Positions 44,892 through 54,037 of a stretch of 64,000 nucleotides of DNA are shown piece after piece. Each line of letters opens with the position of its first letter. Positions within the stretch are counted from its first letter, which is position 1. Where the stretch lies: assembly GCF_018417635.1 (NCBI RefSeq), contig NZ_CP071007.1:5394501-5458500 (forward strand). Direction: 5' to 3'. The translations under genes were made by a program, and so were the position numbers. A model generated the notes under the pieces. It saw only the letters and a program-made list of their open reading frames with translations, was not told where the DNA came from and searched no databases. The DNA comes from Pseudomonas sp. SORT22 (GTDB lineage Bacteria > Pseudomonadota > Gammaproteobacteria > Pseudomonadales > Pseudomonadaceae).

Positions 44892-44972
44892 CATCGCGGG
44901 TCAAGTCGAGGCGTCGCACCGCCGCTCCTACTGTGGGAGCGGCGGTGCGACGCCTCGACTTGACCCGCGATG
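44892..44972. repeat. Perfect 37-bp inverted repeat (long REP variant)
   Basis: Arms 44892-44928 and 44936-44972 are exact inverted copies around the 7-base spacer TACTGTG. The outer part has the REP-like CATCGCGGGTCAAGTCG and the inner part CGCACCGCCGCTCC. It fills almost all of the gap between convergent tolC and waaA, so both transcripts would end in a very stable hairpin. It closely resembles 2446-2525. Confidence 0.92.
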
Positions 44973-44975
44973 ACG

Positions 44976-46244
44976 TCAGAGCAAGCGCCCCAAGCCTTCA
45001 AGCAAGCGCTGCAAGGCGCCCTGGTTGGCCTTCATCACCGCCAACCCCGCCGCGCCCATGCGCTGCGCATCCCGCGGCAACTCAATCAGGCGGCGAACTT
45101 CGGCCGCCAGCCCCTGGGCATCATCGACTTCCTGCAAGGCACCGGCCTCGCGCAGCATCGCCGCAATTTCCAGGAAGTTGAACAGATGCGGGCCACTGAG
45201 CACCGGCAGCGCCAGCGCCGCCGGCTCCAGCAGGTTGTGCCCGCCATTGGCCACCAGGCTGCCGCCTACGAAGGCGATATCGGCCAGGGCATAGAGAAAC
45301 AGCAGCTCGCCCATGGTGTCGCCAAGCAACACTGCGGTATCAGCCGCGACCGCTTCACCACTGGAACGGCGCACCGTCGGCAACTGCCCGCGGCACAGCT
45401 CGAACACGCTGTTAAAGCGCTCCGGGTGACGCGGCACAAGGATCAGCAAGGCGTCGGCATGGTGTTCGCGCAACTGCCGGTGGGCGGCGAGAATGATCGG
45501 GTCCTCGCCTTCATGGGTACTGGCCGCGATCCATACCGGTCGCTGGCCGGCCTGCCACTGCTCACGCAGGGCACGGGCGCGCGGCAACAGTTGCTCGTCA
45601 ATGCTCAGGTCGAACTTGATCGAGCCGGTTACCTGCACGCATTCCGGTCGCGCGCCCAACTGGCGAAAGCGCTGGGCTTCGGTTTCGGTCTGTACCGCGA
45701 TCAGGCTCATCTCGGCCAGCATCGGTCGGGTCAGGCCAGCAAAGCGCGCATAGCCCCGCGCCGAACGCTCGGACAACCGCGCATTGGCCAGGGCCACCGG
45801 AATACCGCGCTTGGCGCACTGATGAATGTGGTTAGGCCACAGCTCGGTCTCCATGATCACCGCAAGCCTGGGCTGCACGTGATCGAGAAAGCGCCCGGCG
45901 GCCCAGGGCAAGTCGTAGGGCAGGTAGCAGTGCTGGATGCGCGGCTCGTCGGCGAACATCGCCCGCACCCGCTCAGAACCGGTCGGGGTCATGCAGGTGA
46001 TGGTGATCGGCAGCTGTGGATAAGCCTGCAGCAAGGCGCGAATCATCGGCGCGGCGGCAATGCTCTCGCCCACCGACACCGCGTGCACCCAGATGCCGCC
46101 CCTGGCCATGGCCGGCAGCTTGCAGGCAAAACGCTCGGCGATGCGCTGCCCATAGGCCGGCGCCTTGCGCGAACGCAGGAACAGGCGCAGCGCAACCAGC
46201 GGCAGGCCCAGGTGAAACAGCAAGGTATAGAGGGTTCTGTTCAT
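44976..46244 (-). CDS. waaA: 3-deoxy-D-manno-octulosonic acid transferase
   Basis: A 422-residue inner-membrane GT30 enzyme that adds two Kdo residues to lipid IVA. It has an N-terminal membrane segment, WVHAVSVGESIAAAP (catalytic Glu), and a C-terminal GT-B donor-binding region (FVGGSLVANGGHNLLEPAAL). ATG 46244 was chosen; upstream codons are antisense to nothing but lack a ribosome site. It is the first LPS gene of the region and is separated from hldE by unrelated genes. Confidence 0.96.
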   Translation of the reverse strand: MNRTLYTLLFHLGLPLVALRLFLRSRKAPAYGQRIAERFACKLPAMARGGIWVHAVSVGESIAAAPMIRALLQAYPQLPITITCMTPTGSERVRAMFADEPRIQHCYLPYDLPWAAGRFLDHVQPRLAVIMETELWPNHIHQCAKRGIPVALANARLSERSARGYARFAGLTRPMLAEMSLIAVQTETEAQRFRQLGARPECVQVTGSIKFDLSIDEQLLPRARALREQWQAGQRPVWIAASTHEGEDPIILAAHRQLREHHADALLILVPRHPERFNSVFELCRGQLPTVRRSSGEAVAADTAVLLGDTMGELLFLYALADIAFVGGSLVANGGHNLLEPAALALPVLSGPHLFNFLEIAAMLREAGALQEVDDAQGLAAEVRRLIELPRDAQRMGAAGLAVMKANQGALQRLLEGLGRLL

Positions 46245-46258
46245 GGCGCCGAAGTGTA

Positions 46259-47149
46259 CTAGCCAATGGCGCGCAAGTGCACTGCGAAGCGTTCGGCCAA
46301 CCACTGCGCGGCGGGCCCCAGTGGCTCGTCACGGCGCCACACCAGCTCGACCACCAGTGCTGGCGGTGTCCATTCGCTGGCAAGCTCGACCATCTGCGCC
46401 TGGTAGGTGGGGTACTGCACCACATGCCGCGGCAACCAGGCCCAGCCCAGGCCACGCATCAGCAATTCGGCCATGGCGTAGAAGCTGTCGGCGCGCCAGA
46501 TCTGCGGGCTGATCGGCTCGCCACCGGGGTAGCCGCTTTCCTGCGGGGTGATCAGCAACTGGCGGTGGCGGGCCAGGTCCTGACGACTGACGCGCTCAAG
46601 ACGGGTCAAGGGATGATCCACGGCGCAGGCAGTAACCATCTCGATCCGCCCCACCGCCCGGCGCTCGAGGGATACCGGCATCTGGTCATGGTGGAACAGC
46701 AGGCCAAGATCGGCGCGCCGCTCGATCAGCTTGCGCGCCACGTCGCCCTGGGCGCCGCTGGCCATCTGTACTTCGAGCAAGGGAAACTGCCGGGCCAGCT
46801 CATCGAGGCTGTCGATCACCGGTTGATAGGGCATGGCCTCATCCTGGGCCACCCGCAATTGCGCCTCTTGCCCGCGCATCAGCGCCAGGGCCCGGCCATC
46901 CAGGCGCTCGCACTGGCGCAGCAGCTCGCGGGCATCTTCCAGCAAGGTTGCGCCGGCTTCGCTCAGGCGCGGCTGGCGGCCGCTGCTACGCTCGAACAGG
47001 GTCACCCCCAGGTCAGCCTCAAGCAAAGCGATGCCGTTGCTCACCGCCGATTGCGCCTTGCGCTGTTCACGGGCTACTGCCGAGAACGAGCGCAGCTCGG
47101 CGACCCGCACGAACATGCGCAACTGCTCCAGATTCCACTGCTCGGCCAT
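46259..47149 (-). CDS. LysR-family transcriptional regulator
   Basis: A 296-residue regulator. The winged helix-turn-helix is at residues 1-60 (LEQLRMFVRVAELRSFSAVAREQRKAQSAVSNG) and a substrate-binding domain follows. ATG 47149 has GGAG eight bases upstream. It is divergent from the SMR gene across 86 bases that carry an 8-bp inverted repeat with a T-N11-A LysR box, so it probably controls that pump and itself. Effector unknown. Confidence 0.92.
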   Translation of the reverse strand: MAEQWNLEQLRMFVRVAELRSFSAVAREQRKAQSAVSNGIALLEADLGVTLFERSSGRQPRLSEAGATLLEDARELLRQCERLDGRALALMRGQEAQLRVAQDEAMPYQPVIDSLDELARQFPLLEVQMASGAQGDVARKLIERRADLGLLFHHDQMPVSLERRAVGRIEMVTACAVDHPLTRLERVSRQDLARHRQLLITPQESGYPGGEPISPQIWRADSFYAMAELLMRGLGWAWLPRHVVQYPTYQAQMVELASEWTPPALVVELVWRRDEPLGPAAQWLAERFAVHLRAIG

Positions 47150-47151
47150 CA

Positions 47152-47174
47152 ACCTATCTCCAGAAAAGATAGGT
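47152..47174. promoter_or_regulatory. Candidate LysR operator
   Basis: ACCTATCT-CCAGAAA-AGATAGGT is a perfect 8-bp inverted repeat with a 7-base spacer. It contains T-N11-A (T47157, A47169), the LysR-type box, and overlaps the regulator's own ribosome site, which suggests autoregulation. Confidence 0.65.
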
Positions 47175-47180
47175 AATGAC

Positions 47181-47208
47181 TTTACCCCATTCAGGCTTGC
47201 TCTAGAAT
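47181..47208 (+). promoter_or_regulatory. Candidate promoter of the SMR gene
   Basis: TTTACC (47181-47186), 16-base spacer, TAGAAT (47203-47208); a start would lie about 25 bases before the ATG and just beyond the LysR operator. Confidence 0.5.
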
Positions 47209-47235
47209 GCCCAGCCAGAACAGAGGATCACCGTC

Positions 47236-47568
47236 ATGAATGCCTACACCTACCTGGCTATCGCCATCTGCGCAGAAGTCATCGCCACCGCCTCAATGAA
47301 AGCCGTCAAGGGCCTGAGCACGCCCCTGCCGCTGCTGCTGATGGTCTGTGGCTATGCCGTGGCGTTCTGGATGCTGACCCTGGTGGTGCGCAGCATTCCG
47401 GTGGGCATTGCCTATGCCATCTGGTCGGGCCTGGGCATCGTCCTGATCAGCATCGCCGCGCTGGTGATCTACGGCCAGAAGCTGGACCTGCCGGCAATGC
47501 TCGGCATGGCCATGATCGTCGGCGGCGTGGTGGTGATCCAGGTCTTCTCGAAAACCGCCGGGCATTGA
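47236..47568 (+). CDS. Small multidrug resistance (SMR) family efflux protein
   Basis: A 110-residue membrane protein with four helices. Glu14 (IAICAEVIATASMK) is the essential proton/drug carboxylate of EmrE, and YAIWSGLGIV carries the conserved tryptophan. Members export quaternary ammonium compounds or guanidinium; which applies here cannot be told. AGAGGA precedes the ATG. Divergent from the LysR gene. Confidence 0.93.
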   Translation: MNAYTYLAIAICAEVIATASMKAVKGLSTPLPLLLMVCGYAVAFWMLTLVVRSIPVGIAYAIWSGLGIVLISIAALVIYGQKLDLPAMLGMAMIVGGVVVIQVFSKTAGH

Positions 47569-47635
47569 TCGGCAACAGGTGCAATGGCTCACAGGCTGTA
47601 TACTGGGCGTCTGTCCACGCTTGTGAGGTTCATGC

Positions 47636-48811
47636 ATGCCAACCGTAATTTCCACCGATGTGCTGATCGTCGGCGCCGGGGTCGCAGGCCTCTGGCTCAA
47701 TGCCCGCCTGCGCCGGCTCGGCTATTCGACAGTTCTGGTGGAACGCGCCAGCCTCGGTGGCGAGCAGACCCTCAAATCCCAGGGGATCATCCACGGTGGC
47801 GCCAAGTACGCGCTGCACGGTGCCCTGACCGGCGCCTCGGAAGCCATCGCCGACATGCCCCGGCGCTGGCGCGAGGCCCTGGCCGGCAATGGCGAGCTGG
47901 ACCTGTCCGGCGTGCGCCTGCTGTCCGAAGCCCACTACCTGTGGTCACCTGGCACCCTGGCCGGCAACCTCACCAGCTTCTTTGCCAGCAAGGCCGTGCG
48001 CGGCCGGGTCGATCAGGTCAAGGGCGAGCAGTTGCCACCCGCCCTGCAGGACCGTGCCTTCAAGGGCAAGGTCTATCGCCTGGCCGAATTGGTCGTCGAT
48101 GTGCCAAGCCTGCTCAACAAGCTTGCGGAACTGGCCGGTGACAGCCTGCTTGCCGGGCAAAGCATCGAACCGTTTGAAGAGAATGGCGAACTGGCCGGCC
48201 TGCGCGTCGATGGCCGCGAAATTCGCGCCCAGCGCGTGGTGCTCAGCGCCGGTGCCGGCAACGCCGCCTTGCTCGAAGCCTTGGGCCTGAGCCAGCCAGC
48301 CATGCAGCGCCGGCCGCTGCACATGGTCATGGCCAAGGGCGCCAGCCTCAAGCCGCTGTACGCCCATTGCCTGGGCGGCGGGCCGAAGCCGCGCATCACC
48401 GTCACCAGCCACCCGGGCGCCGATGGCCAGTGGGTCTGGTACCTGGGCGGCGACCTGGCCGAAGCCGACGGCGTAGCCCGCGAGCCTGAAGCGCAGATTG
48501 CCGCGGCGAAAAAAGAAGTCAGCAACCTGCTGCCCTGGATCGACCTCAGCCAGGTGCGCTGGGCCACCGTGCGCATCGACCGCGCCGAGCCTGCGCAATC
48601 GGGCCTGGTGCGCCCCGACAACGCCTTCCTCGCCGAGCAGCAACGCCTGCTGGTGGGCTGGCCGACGAAGCTGGCCCTGGCGCCGGACTTCAGTGACCGG
48701 GTGCTGGCCAACCTTGAGCGCGACGGCATCAAGCCAGGCGGCCAGCCGGCCCTGCCCGAATTGCCGCGACCGCCCATGGCCCTGCCGGTGTGGGAGCAAC
48801 TGCTGCCATGA
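47636..48811 (+). CDS. FAD-dependent oxidoreductase (DAO-type)
   Basis: A 391-residue flavoprotein with the dinucleotide fold IVGAGVAGLW (Gly13, 15, 18) and LLVERASLGGEQTLKSQGIIHGG, which resembles glycerol-3-phosphate/amino-acid oxidase-type enzymes. VLSAGAGNAALLEALGL is the later FAD contact. No signal peptide. Its stop overlaps the aldo-keto reductase start by four bases (ATGA), so the two form an operon. Substrate unknown. Confidence 0.88.
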   Translation: MPTVISTDVLIVGAGVAGLWLNARLRRLGYSTVLVERASLGGEQTLKSQGIIHGGAKYALHGALTGASEAIADMPRRWREALAGNGELDLSGVRLLSEAHYLWSPGTLAGNLTSFFASKAVRGRVDQVKGEQLPPALQDRAFKGKVYRLAELVVDVPSLLNKLAELAGDSLLAGQSIEPFEENGELAGLRVDGREIRAQRVVLSAGAGNAALLEALGLSQPAMQRRPLHMVMAKGASLKPLYAHCLGGGPKPRITVTSHPGADGQWVWYLGGDLAEADGVAREPEAQIAAAKKEVSNLLPWIDLSQVRWATVRIDRAEPAQSGLVRPDNAFLAEQQRLLVGWPTKLALAPDFSDRVLANLERDGIKPGGQPALPELPRPPMALPVWEQLLP

Positions 48812-49617
48812 GCCTGCCGAGCCTGCACGATTTGCATCGGCCCCTCGGCAGTACCGGTCTGACGGTTTCGCCACTGGGCCTGGGCACGGTCAAGCTTGGC
48901 CGCGACCAGGGCGTCAAATATCCCAGCGGCTTCACTATTCCCGACGACCACGAAGCACGGATGCTGCTGGCCCAGGCTCGCGAGTTGGGCATCAACCTGA
49001 TCGATACCGCACCCGCTTATGGCCGCAGCGAAGAACGCCTCGGCCCGCTATTACGCGGCCAGCGTGACCAGTGGGTGATCGTCAGCAAGGTCGGCGAGGA
49101 GTTCGAGGGCGGCCAGTCGCGATTCGACTTCAGCGCAGCGCACACGCGCTTTTCCATCGAGCGTAGCCTCAAGCGCCTGGAAACCGACTGCATCGACCTG
49201 GTACTGGTGCATTCCGACGGCAACGACTTGCACATCCTTGAGCACGAGGAGGTTTACCAAACCCTCGAAGCCCTCAAGCAGGAGGGCAAGATCCGTGGTT
49301 TCGGGCTGTCTGGCAAAACCGCAGCGGGCGGTCTCAAGGCGCTCGAACGCGGCGATTGCGCCATGGTCACCTACAATCTGAACGAGCAGGCCGAACGGCC
49401 GGTGATTGATTACGCCGCCAAGCACGGCAAGGCGATCCTGGTGAAAAAGGCCCTGGCCAGCGGCCATGTGTGCCTTAGCCCGGGTGTCGACCCGGTGCGC
49501 GCCAGCTTCGAACTGCTGTTCGCCCACCCCGGGGTCAGCAGTGCTATTGTCGGCACCATCAATCCGCTGCACCTGACCCATAACGTGGCAACCGTTGCCA
49601 AGGTGCTGCGCCGCTGA
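48808..49617 (+). CDS. Aldo-keto reductase
   Basis: A 269-residue NADPH-dependent oxidoreductase with a TIM barrel. The catalytic tetrad residues are visible: Asp and Tyr in NLIDTAPAYGRSEE, Lys in VIVSKVGEEF and His in LVLVHSDGNDL. ATG 48808 is inside the end of the FAD oxidoreductase gene. The natural substrate is unknown; the tight pairing suggests a shared pathway. Confidence 0.92.
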   Translation: MSLPSLHDLHRPLGSTGLTVSPLGLGTVKLGRDQGVKYPSGFTIPDDHEARMLLAQARELGINLIDTAPAYGRSEERLGPLLRGQRDQWVIVSKVGEEFEGGQSRFDFSAAHTRFSIERSLKRLETDCIDLVLVHSDGNDLHILEHEEVYQTLEALKQEGKIRGFGLSGKTAAGGLKALERGDCAMVTYNLNEQAERPVIDYAAKHGKAILVKKALASGHVCLSPGVDPVRASFELLFAHPGVSSAIVGTINPLHLTHNVATVAKVLRR

Positions 49618-49664
49618 CACTCACGCCGCCGCCGCGGCCGACCCCAACGCAAGACGGAGCCGAC

Positions 49665-50627
49665 ATGCCGCGAACGCTGATCCGCAAGAACCCGAGCAAC
49701 TTCAAGACCCTGCCCTTGCACGTCGAGGCCAGCCCCGAAGGCCTGGTGTACCAGAGCATCGGCATGCCGCTGAACTTCGCCCAGACCCTGCAACGGCGCA
49801 AGCCGATCCAGGTTGCCGACAGCCAGCACTTTGCTGTCGAACTGGCCAACCTCGGCGTCTCGGTGCGCCTGACCCTGCGCTGGCAGAACCGCGATTACTG
49901 GGTGCTGGTACGCCAGCGCCGCCAGGACCGTGGCGATGTCGTGCTGAAACTGATTTCAGGCTATGTGCCGGCCCAGGAGCTGAACCTGCCGCTGCATACG
50001 GCAATTCAGGAGGTGGCCGAGGAATGCCTGCTGGAAACCCCGGAAGGCTGGCTGGGCGGGCGCTTCAACGAAACCTGGCTGCCGGCGCCCTACGCCGACG
50101 CCCTGCACTACCGCGAAGCCCTGCCCTTTGTGCTGACGCCGCAGTCCGGCGCCGCACGCCCGGTACGCTGCGCCAACCTGCAATTGCTGGAACGGCCACG
50201 GGCATATGTGCACTTGCCAACCGCCTCGCTGCAACTGATCTACGACCTGTGCCTGCAAGTACCACGCGAGGCCAAGTCACTGAGCCTGTTCCACGTCGAC
50301 GAACGCCTTGAAGGCGACCAACTGGTCGCGCGCCTCAACCGTAAACGCCCCGACCTGTACCTGATGCCGCTGGAAGACGGCCAGCCACGCGCCGAGCTCT
50401 ACACCCTGAGCAAGGATCGCCTGGTGCCGGCCAGCACCCGCGGGCTGTACCTGGCAGAAAGCTTTGCCCAACAGGATGGCTGGCTGGTCAGGGATGAGCG
50501 GATTCGCTGGAAGGATTGGGTCAGGCAGCAAGGCCTGACACCCGCAAAACCGGACAGCGGCTTGAAGCGGCTGACCGGCAGGGCGAGGGAGTTGTTGCAG
50601 ATGGCGCGTGGCGGGCTGCGCAAGTAG
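49665..50627 (+). CDS. Uncharacterised protein with a degenerate Nudix-like motif
   Basis: A 320-residue cytoplasmic protein. Residues 99-120 carry GYVPAQE-X9-QEVAEECLLE: Gly99, Glu105 and the EVAEE core fit the Nudix box, but the REU arginine is Gln115, the spacing is two residues too long, and the final Gly is Leu. The C-terminal part (YLAESFAQQDGWLVRDERIRWKDW) is unlike known families to me. It is the last gene before hldE and runs toward it. It may be an inactive Nudix scaffold; true hydrolysis is unlikely without a fitting metal site. Confidence 0.75.
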   Translation: MPRTLIRKNPSNFKTLPLHVEASPEGLVYQSIGMPLNFAQTLQRRKPIQVADSQHFAVELANLGVSVRLTLRWQNRDYWVLVRQRRQDRGDVVLKLISGYVPAQELNLPLHTAIQEVAEECLLETPEGWLGGRFNETWLPAPYADALHYREALPFVLTPQSGAARPVRCANLQLLERPRAYVHLPTASLQLIYDLCLQVPREAKSLSLFHVDERLEGDQLVARLNRKRPDLYLMPLEDGQPRAELYTLSKDRLVPASTRGLYLAESFAQQDGWLVRDERIRWKDWVRQQGLTPAKPDSGLKRLTGRARELLQMARGGLRK

Positions 50628-50635
50628 AACCGAGT

Positions 50636-50656
50636 GCGGGGCGACTTGCCCCGCGA
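50636..50656. repeat. Short REP palindrome between the Nudix-like gene and hldE
   Basis: GCGGGGC-GACTT-GCCCCGC: a 7-bp inverted repeat with REP-like sequence in the 33-base gap between two convergent genes; may end both transcripts. Confidence 0.65.
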
Positions 50657-50660
50657 TGCT

Positions 50661-52082
50661 TCAGTTCTTGCGGATCTTCTCGACGATGGCGGTGGTCGAG
50701 CTGTTTTCCACCAGCCCCAGCACCTTCACGGTACCGCCGTAGGCCTTGACGATGTCGGCGCCGACCACCTGGTCGATGCCATAGTCACCACCCTTGACCA
50801 GCACATCCGGCTTGACCTGGCTCAGCAGGTTTTCCGGGGTGCCCTCAGGGAAGCTGATCACCCAGTCCACGGCGCCGAGGCCAGCGAGTACGGCCATGCG
50901 CCGGTCAACGCTGTTGATCGGCCGGCCCGGGCCTTTAAGGCGGCTGACCGAGGCGTCGTCGTTGACCGCGACGATCAGGCGATCGCCCTGGGCCCGGGCC
51001 TGCTCCAGGTAGGTCACGTGGCCGGCATGGAGAATGTCGAAGCAGCCGTTGGTGAAGACGATCTTCTCGTTGTGCGCGCGGGCATCGTCGATGGCCAGCA
51101 GCAACTGGTCGAGGCTCAGTACGCCACGCTCGGAACCCTCTTCGCGCTGGATCGCGCGGCGCAGCTCGGGGGCACTGATAGCTGCAGTACCCAGCTTGCC
51201 CACCACGATACCGGCGGCAAGGTTTGCCAGGCCGACCGCATGAGGCAGCTCTTCACCGGCAGCGATGGCGGCGGCGAGGGTCGAGATCACAGTGTCACCG
51301 GCACCGGTCACGTCGAACACTTCACGGGCCCGGGCCGGCAAGTGCAAGGCCGGGTGATCGGGGCGCAGCAGGGTCATGCCGTGCTCGCCACGGGTCACCA
51401 GCAAGGCACCCAGTTCCAGCTCGCTCATCAACTGGGCGCCCTTGGCCACCAGCTCGGCCTCGTCGGCACAACGGCCAACGATGGTTTCGAACTCGCTGAG
51501 GTTCGGGGTGATCAGGCTGGCGCCTCGGTAGATCGAGAAATCCTTGCCCTTGGGGTCGGCCAGCACCGGAATGCCTTTGGCGCGGGCGGCCTGGATCAGG
51601 CTCTGGTGGTTTTTCAACGCGCCCTTGCCGTAGTCCGACAACACCAGCACCTTGACGCCGTCGAGCAAGGTATCGACCTCGGCGCCCAGGGACAGCGGGT
51701 CGGTGGCGAAGGGTTCTTCGAAATCGATACGCAGCAACTGCTGGTGGCGGCTCATGACCCGCAGCTTGACGATGGTCGGCTGATGGGCGATACGCTGGAA
51801 GATCGAGCGCACACCGGCAGCCTGCAGGCTGTTGGCCAGGCTGTCGGCAGCCTCGTCCTGGCCGGTCACCCCGACCAGCGCCGCCGGCGCGCCAAGGGCA
51901 GCGATGTTCAAGGCGACGTTGGCGGCACCGCCCGGACGGTCCTCGATCTGTTCGACCTTGACCACCGGCACCGGCGCTTCAGGTGAAATCCGTGAGGTAC
52001 CGCCATGCCAGTAGCGGTCGAGCATGACATCGCCCACCACCAGTACCGGGGCTTGATCGAAACGCGGCATGGACAACTTCAT
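50661..52082 (-). CDS. hldE: Bifunctional D-beta-D-heptose 7-phosphate kinase / 1-phosphate adenylyltransferase
   Basis: A 473-residue enzyme that makes ADP-heptose precursor for the LPS inner core. The N-terminal ribokinase-type domain has [15 protein letters not shown] and [10 protein letters not shown] near residue 258; the C-terminal nucleotidyltransferase has [20 protein letters not shown] near residue 340 with the HxGH motif. ATG 52082 gives the family N-terminus. It lies after msbA on the same strand but has its own extended -10 box. Confidence 0.96.
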   Translation of the reverse strand: MKLSMPRFDQAPVLVVGDVMLDRYWHGGTSRISPEAPVPVVKVEQIEDRPGGAANVALNIAALGAPAALVGVTGQDEAADSLANSLQAAGVRSIFQRIAHQPTIVKLRVMSRHQQLLRIDFEEPFATDPLSLGAEVDTLLDGVKVLVLSDYGKGALKNHQSLIQAARAKGIPVLADPKGKDFSIYRGASLITPNLSEFETIVGRCADEAELVAKGAQLMSELELGALLVTRGEHGMTLLRPDHPALHLPARAREVFDVTGAGDTVISTLAAAIAAGEELPHAVGLANLAAGIVVGKLGTAAISAPELRRAIQREEGSERGVLSLDQLLLAIDDARAHNEKIVFTNGCFDILHAGHVTYLEQARAQGDRLIVAVNDDASVSRLKGPGRPINSVDRRMAVLAGLGAVDWVISFPEGTPENLLSQVKPDVLVKGGDYGIDQVVGADIVKAYGGTVKVLGLVENSSTTAIVEKIRKN

Positions 52083-52118
52083 GGGCAACCCATATACAAA
52101 ATAATTAACAGGGGCAGG

Positions 52119-52127
52119 ATATTAGCA
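52119..52127 (-). promoter_or_regulatory. Candidate extended -10 promoter of hldE
   Basis: The minus strand reads TGC-TAATAT, an extended -10 element, 37 bases before the hldE ATG. No convincing -35 box is needed for this type. Confidence 0.45.
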
Positions 52128-52183
52128 CAGGCAAAGCGACGGCTTGTTTACCGCCTTGTTGCCAGGCATTCCAGGGAAACGCT

Positions 52184-52204
52184 GCCGGGGCACAAGGCCC
52201 CGGC
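52184..52204 (-). terminator. Stem-loop after msbA
   Basis: GCCGGGGC-ACAAG-GCCCCGGC, a perfect 8-bp stem 10 bases after the msbA stop. There is no strong T-tract, so msbA and hldE may be partly cotranscribed. Confidence 0.55.
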
Positions 52205-52213
52205 GCGGTTGAC

Positions 52214-54022
52214 TCAGGTGATATCGACCTTGGCCGGCTCGTCCAGGCCCATGGCGTGCAGCCTGGCATAAAAGCCGTTGGCTGCCAGCAGCTCGGTATG
52301 GGTGCCACGCTCGACCAGCTTGCCCTGGTCCATGACCAGGATCATGTCGGCCTTCTCGATGGTCGACAGCCGGTGGGCGATCACCAGGGTGGTGCGGCCT
52401 TTCATCACATGATCCAGGGCGGCCTGGATGTGTCGCTCGGACTCGGTATCCAGGGCCGACGTGGCCTCGTCGAGAATCAGCAATGGCGCATTCTTGAGCA
52501 ACGCCCGGGCAATCGCCAGGCGCTGGCGCTGGCCACCGGAGAGCAGCACGCCGTTTTCACCGACCTGGGTGTCGAAGCCTTGCGGCAACTGCTCGACGAA
52601 CTCCTTGGCATAGGCATCGGCGGCAGCGGCTTCGATCTCGGCCCGCGGCGCCCCGGCCAAGTCGCCATAGGCGATGTTGTTGGCCACGGTGTCGTTGAAC
52701 AGGGTCACGTGCTGGGTCACCTGGGCGACGTGCTTGCGCAGGTTGCGCAGGCGGTAGTTCTCGATCTCCACGCCGTCGAGGAGGATCTGTCCGTCATCGT
52801 GGTGATAGAAGCGTGGTATCAGTGCCGCCAGGGTCGACTTGCCGCTACCTGAACGCCCCACCAGGGCGATCATCTGCCCGGGCTCTGCGGTAAAGGAAAT
52901 ATCGGTCAGCACCTGGCGGTCAGTACCCGGATAGGTAAAGTTCAGGTTGCGCACCTCGAGACGCCCGACCACACGGTCCAGCTCGACGGTGCCGCTGTCG
53001 ACCTCCGGCGCCTCGTCCAGTTGCTCGAAGATGCTTTCGGCACCGGCCAGGCCTTTCTGGATGGTCGAGCTAACCTCCGACAACTGCCGAATCGGCTTGG
53101 GCAACAGGCCCGCTGCGGTAATGTAGGCTACCAGGTCACCGGCAGTAGCCTCGCCGCGCAGGAACAGCACCAGGAACATCAATGCCGCCATGGCGGTGTA
53201 GATCACCAGTTGCAGCATCGGCGTGTACACCGCGCCGGTCTTGGTCATGCGCAGCTGCTTGTCGGTGTTGCTCTGGCTGGCGTTGGCAAAGCGTTGCTGC
53301 TCGTAGCTCTCGCCACCGAAGCTGCGCACCACGCGGTAGCCCTGGATGGTTTCCGAGGCGACATGGGTGACATCGCCCATGGCCACCTGGATCTTCTTGC
53401 TCTGCTTGCGGAATTTCTTGCTCGCGGTACCGACCATCACGGCGATGATCGGCAGGATCGCCAGCATCACCAGGGTCAGCTTCCAGTTCATCCACAGCAG
53501 GTAGATGAACAGGAAGACCACAGTCAGGCCTTCGCGGATCACCACCTTGATGGCATCGGTCGCAGCACCGGTGACCATGGTCACATTGAAGGTGATGCGC
53601 GAAATCAGGTGGCCGGAATTGTGGCTGTCAAAGTAGCGGTTGGGCAGCACCAGCAGCTTGTTGAACAACTCGACCCGCAGGTCGTGAACCAGACCCAGGG
53701 AAACCTTGGCCAGGAAGTAGTTGCCCAGGAACGAGCCCAGACCCTGCCAGGCGGCGATCAGCACGATCAGCAGCGGCACGGCCTGCAGCAGTTGCAGGTC
53801 CTTGAGATACGGCACGTTGGGGAACAACACCGCCTGCGGGTTGCTCAAGCCATCGACGAAGTACTTGAGGATGCCGGCCAGCATCGGCTGGGTCGAGGCA
53901 AAGATCACGAAGCCGATGATACTCAGCAGAAAAATGCCGATATACGGCTTCACGTAGCTCAGCAGCCGGAAGTAGATTTTCAGGCTGGAGCTCTGCTCCG
54001 CCTCTCGCGGTGTTTCGGCCAT
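52214..54022 (-). CDS. msbA: Lipid A-core flippase MsbA
   Basis: A 602-residue ABC half-transporter that flips lipid A-core across the inner membrane. Six membrane helices in the first 330 residues precede the ATPase: Walker A GRSGSGKST near 386, signature LSGGQRQRLA near 492 and Walker B LLILDEATSAL. It is preceded by the waaL-like gene 15 bases away and followed by hldE, giving assembly, flipping and precursor synthesis side by side. Confidence 0.95.
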   Translation of the reverse strand: MAETPREAEQSSSLKIYFRLLSYVKPYIGIFLLSIIGFVIFASTQPMLAGILKYFVDGLSNPQAVLFPNVPYLKDLQLLQAVPLLIVLIAAWQGLGSFLGNYFLAKVSLGLVHDLRVELFNKLLVLPNRYFDSHNSGHLISRITFNVTMVTGAATDAIKVVIREGLTVVFLFIYLLWMNWKLTLVMLAILPIIAVMVGTASKKFRKQSKKIQVAMGDVTHVASETIQGYRVVRSFGGESYEQQRFANASQSNTDKQLRMTKTGAVYTPMLQLVIYTAMAALMFLVLFLRGEATAGDLVAYITAAGLLPKPIRQLSEVSSTIQKGLAGAESIFEQLDEAPEVDSGTVELDRVVGRLEVRNLNFTYPGTDRQVLTDISFTAEPGQMIALVGRSGSGKSTLAALIPRFYHHDDGQILLDGVEIENYRLRNLRKHVAQVTQHVTLFNDTVANNIAYGDLAGAPRAEIEAAAADAYAKEFVEQLPQGFDTQVGENGVLLSGGQRQRLAIARALLKNAPLLILDEATSALDTESERHIQAALDHVMKGRTTLVIAHRLSTIEKADMILVMDQGKLVERGTHTELLAANGFYARLHAMGLDEPAKVDIT

Positions 54023-54037
54023 CGTCGAGCTCGCTGT

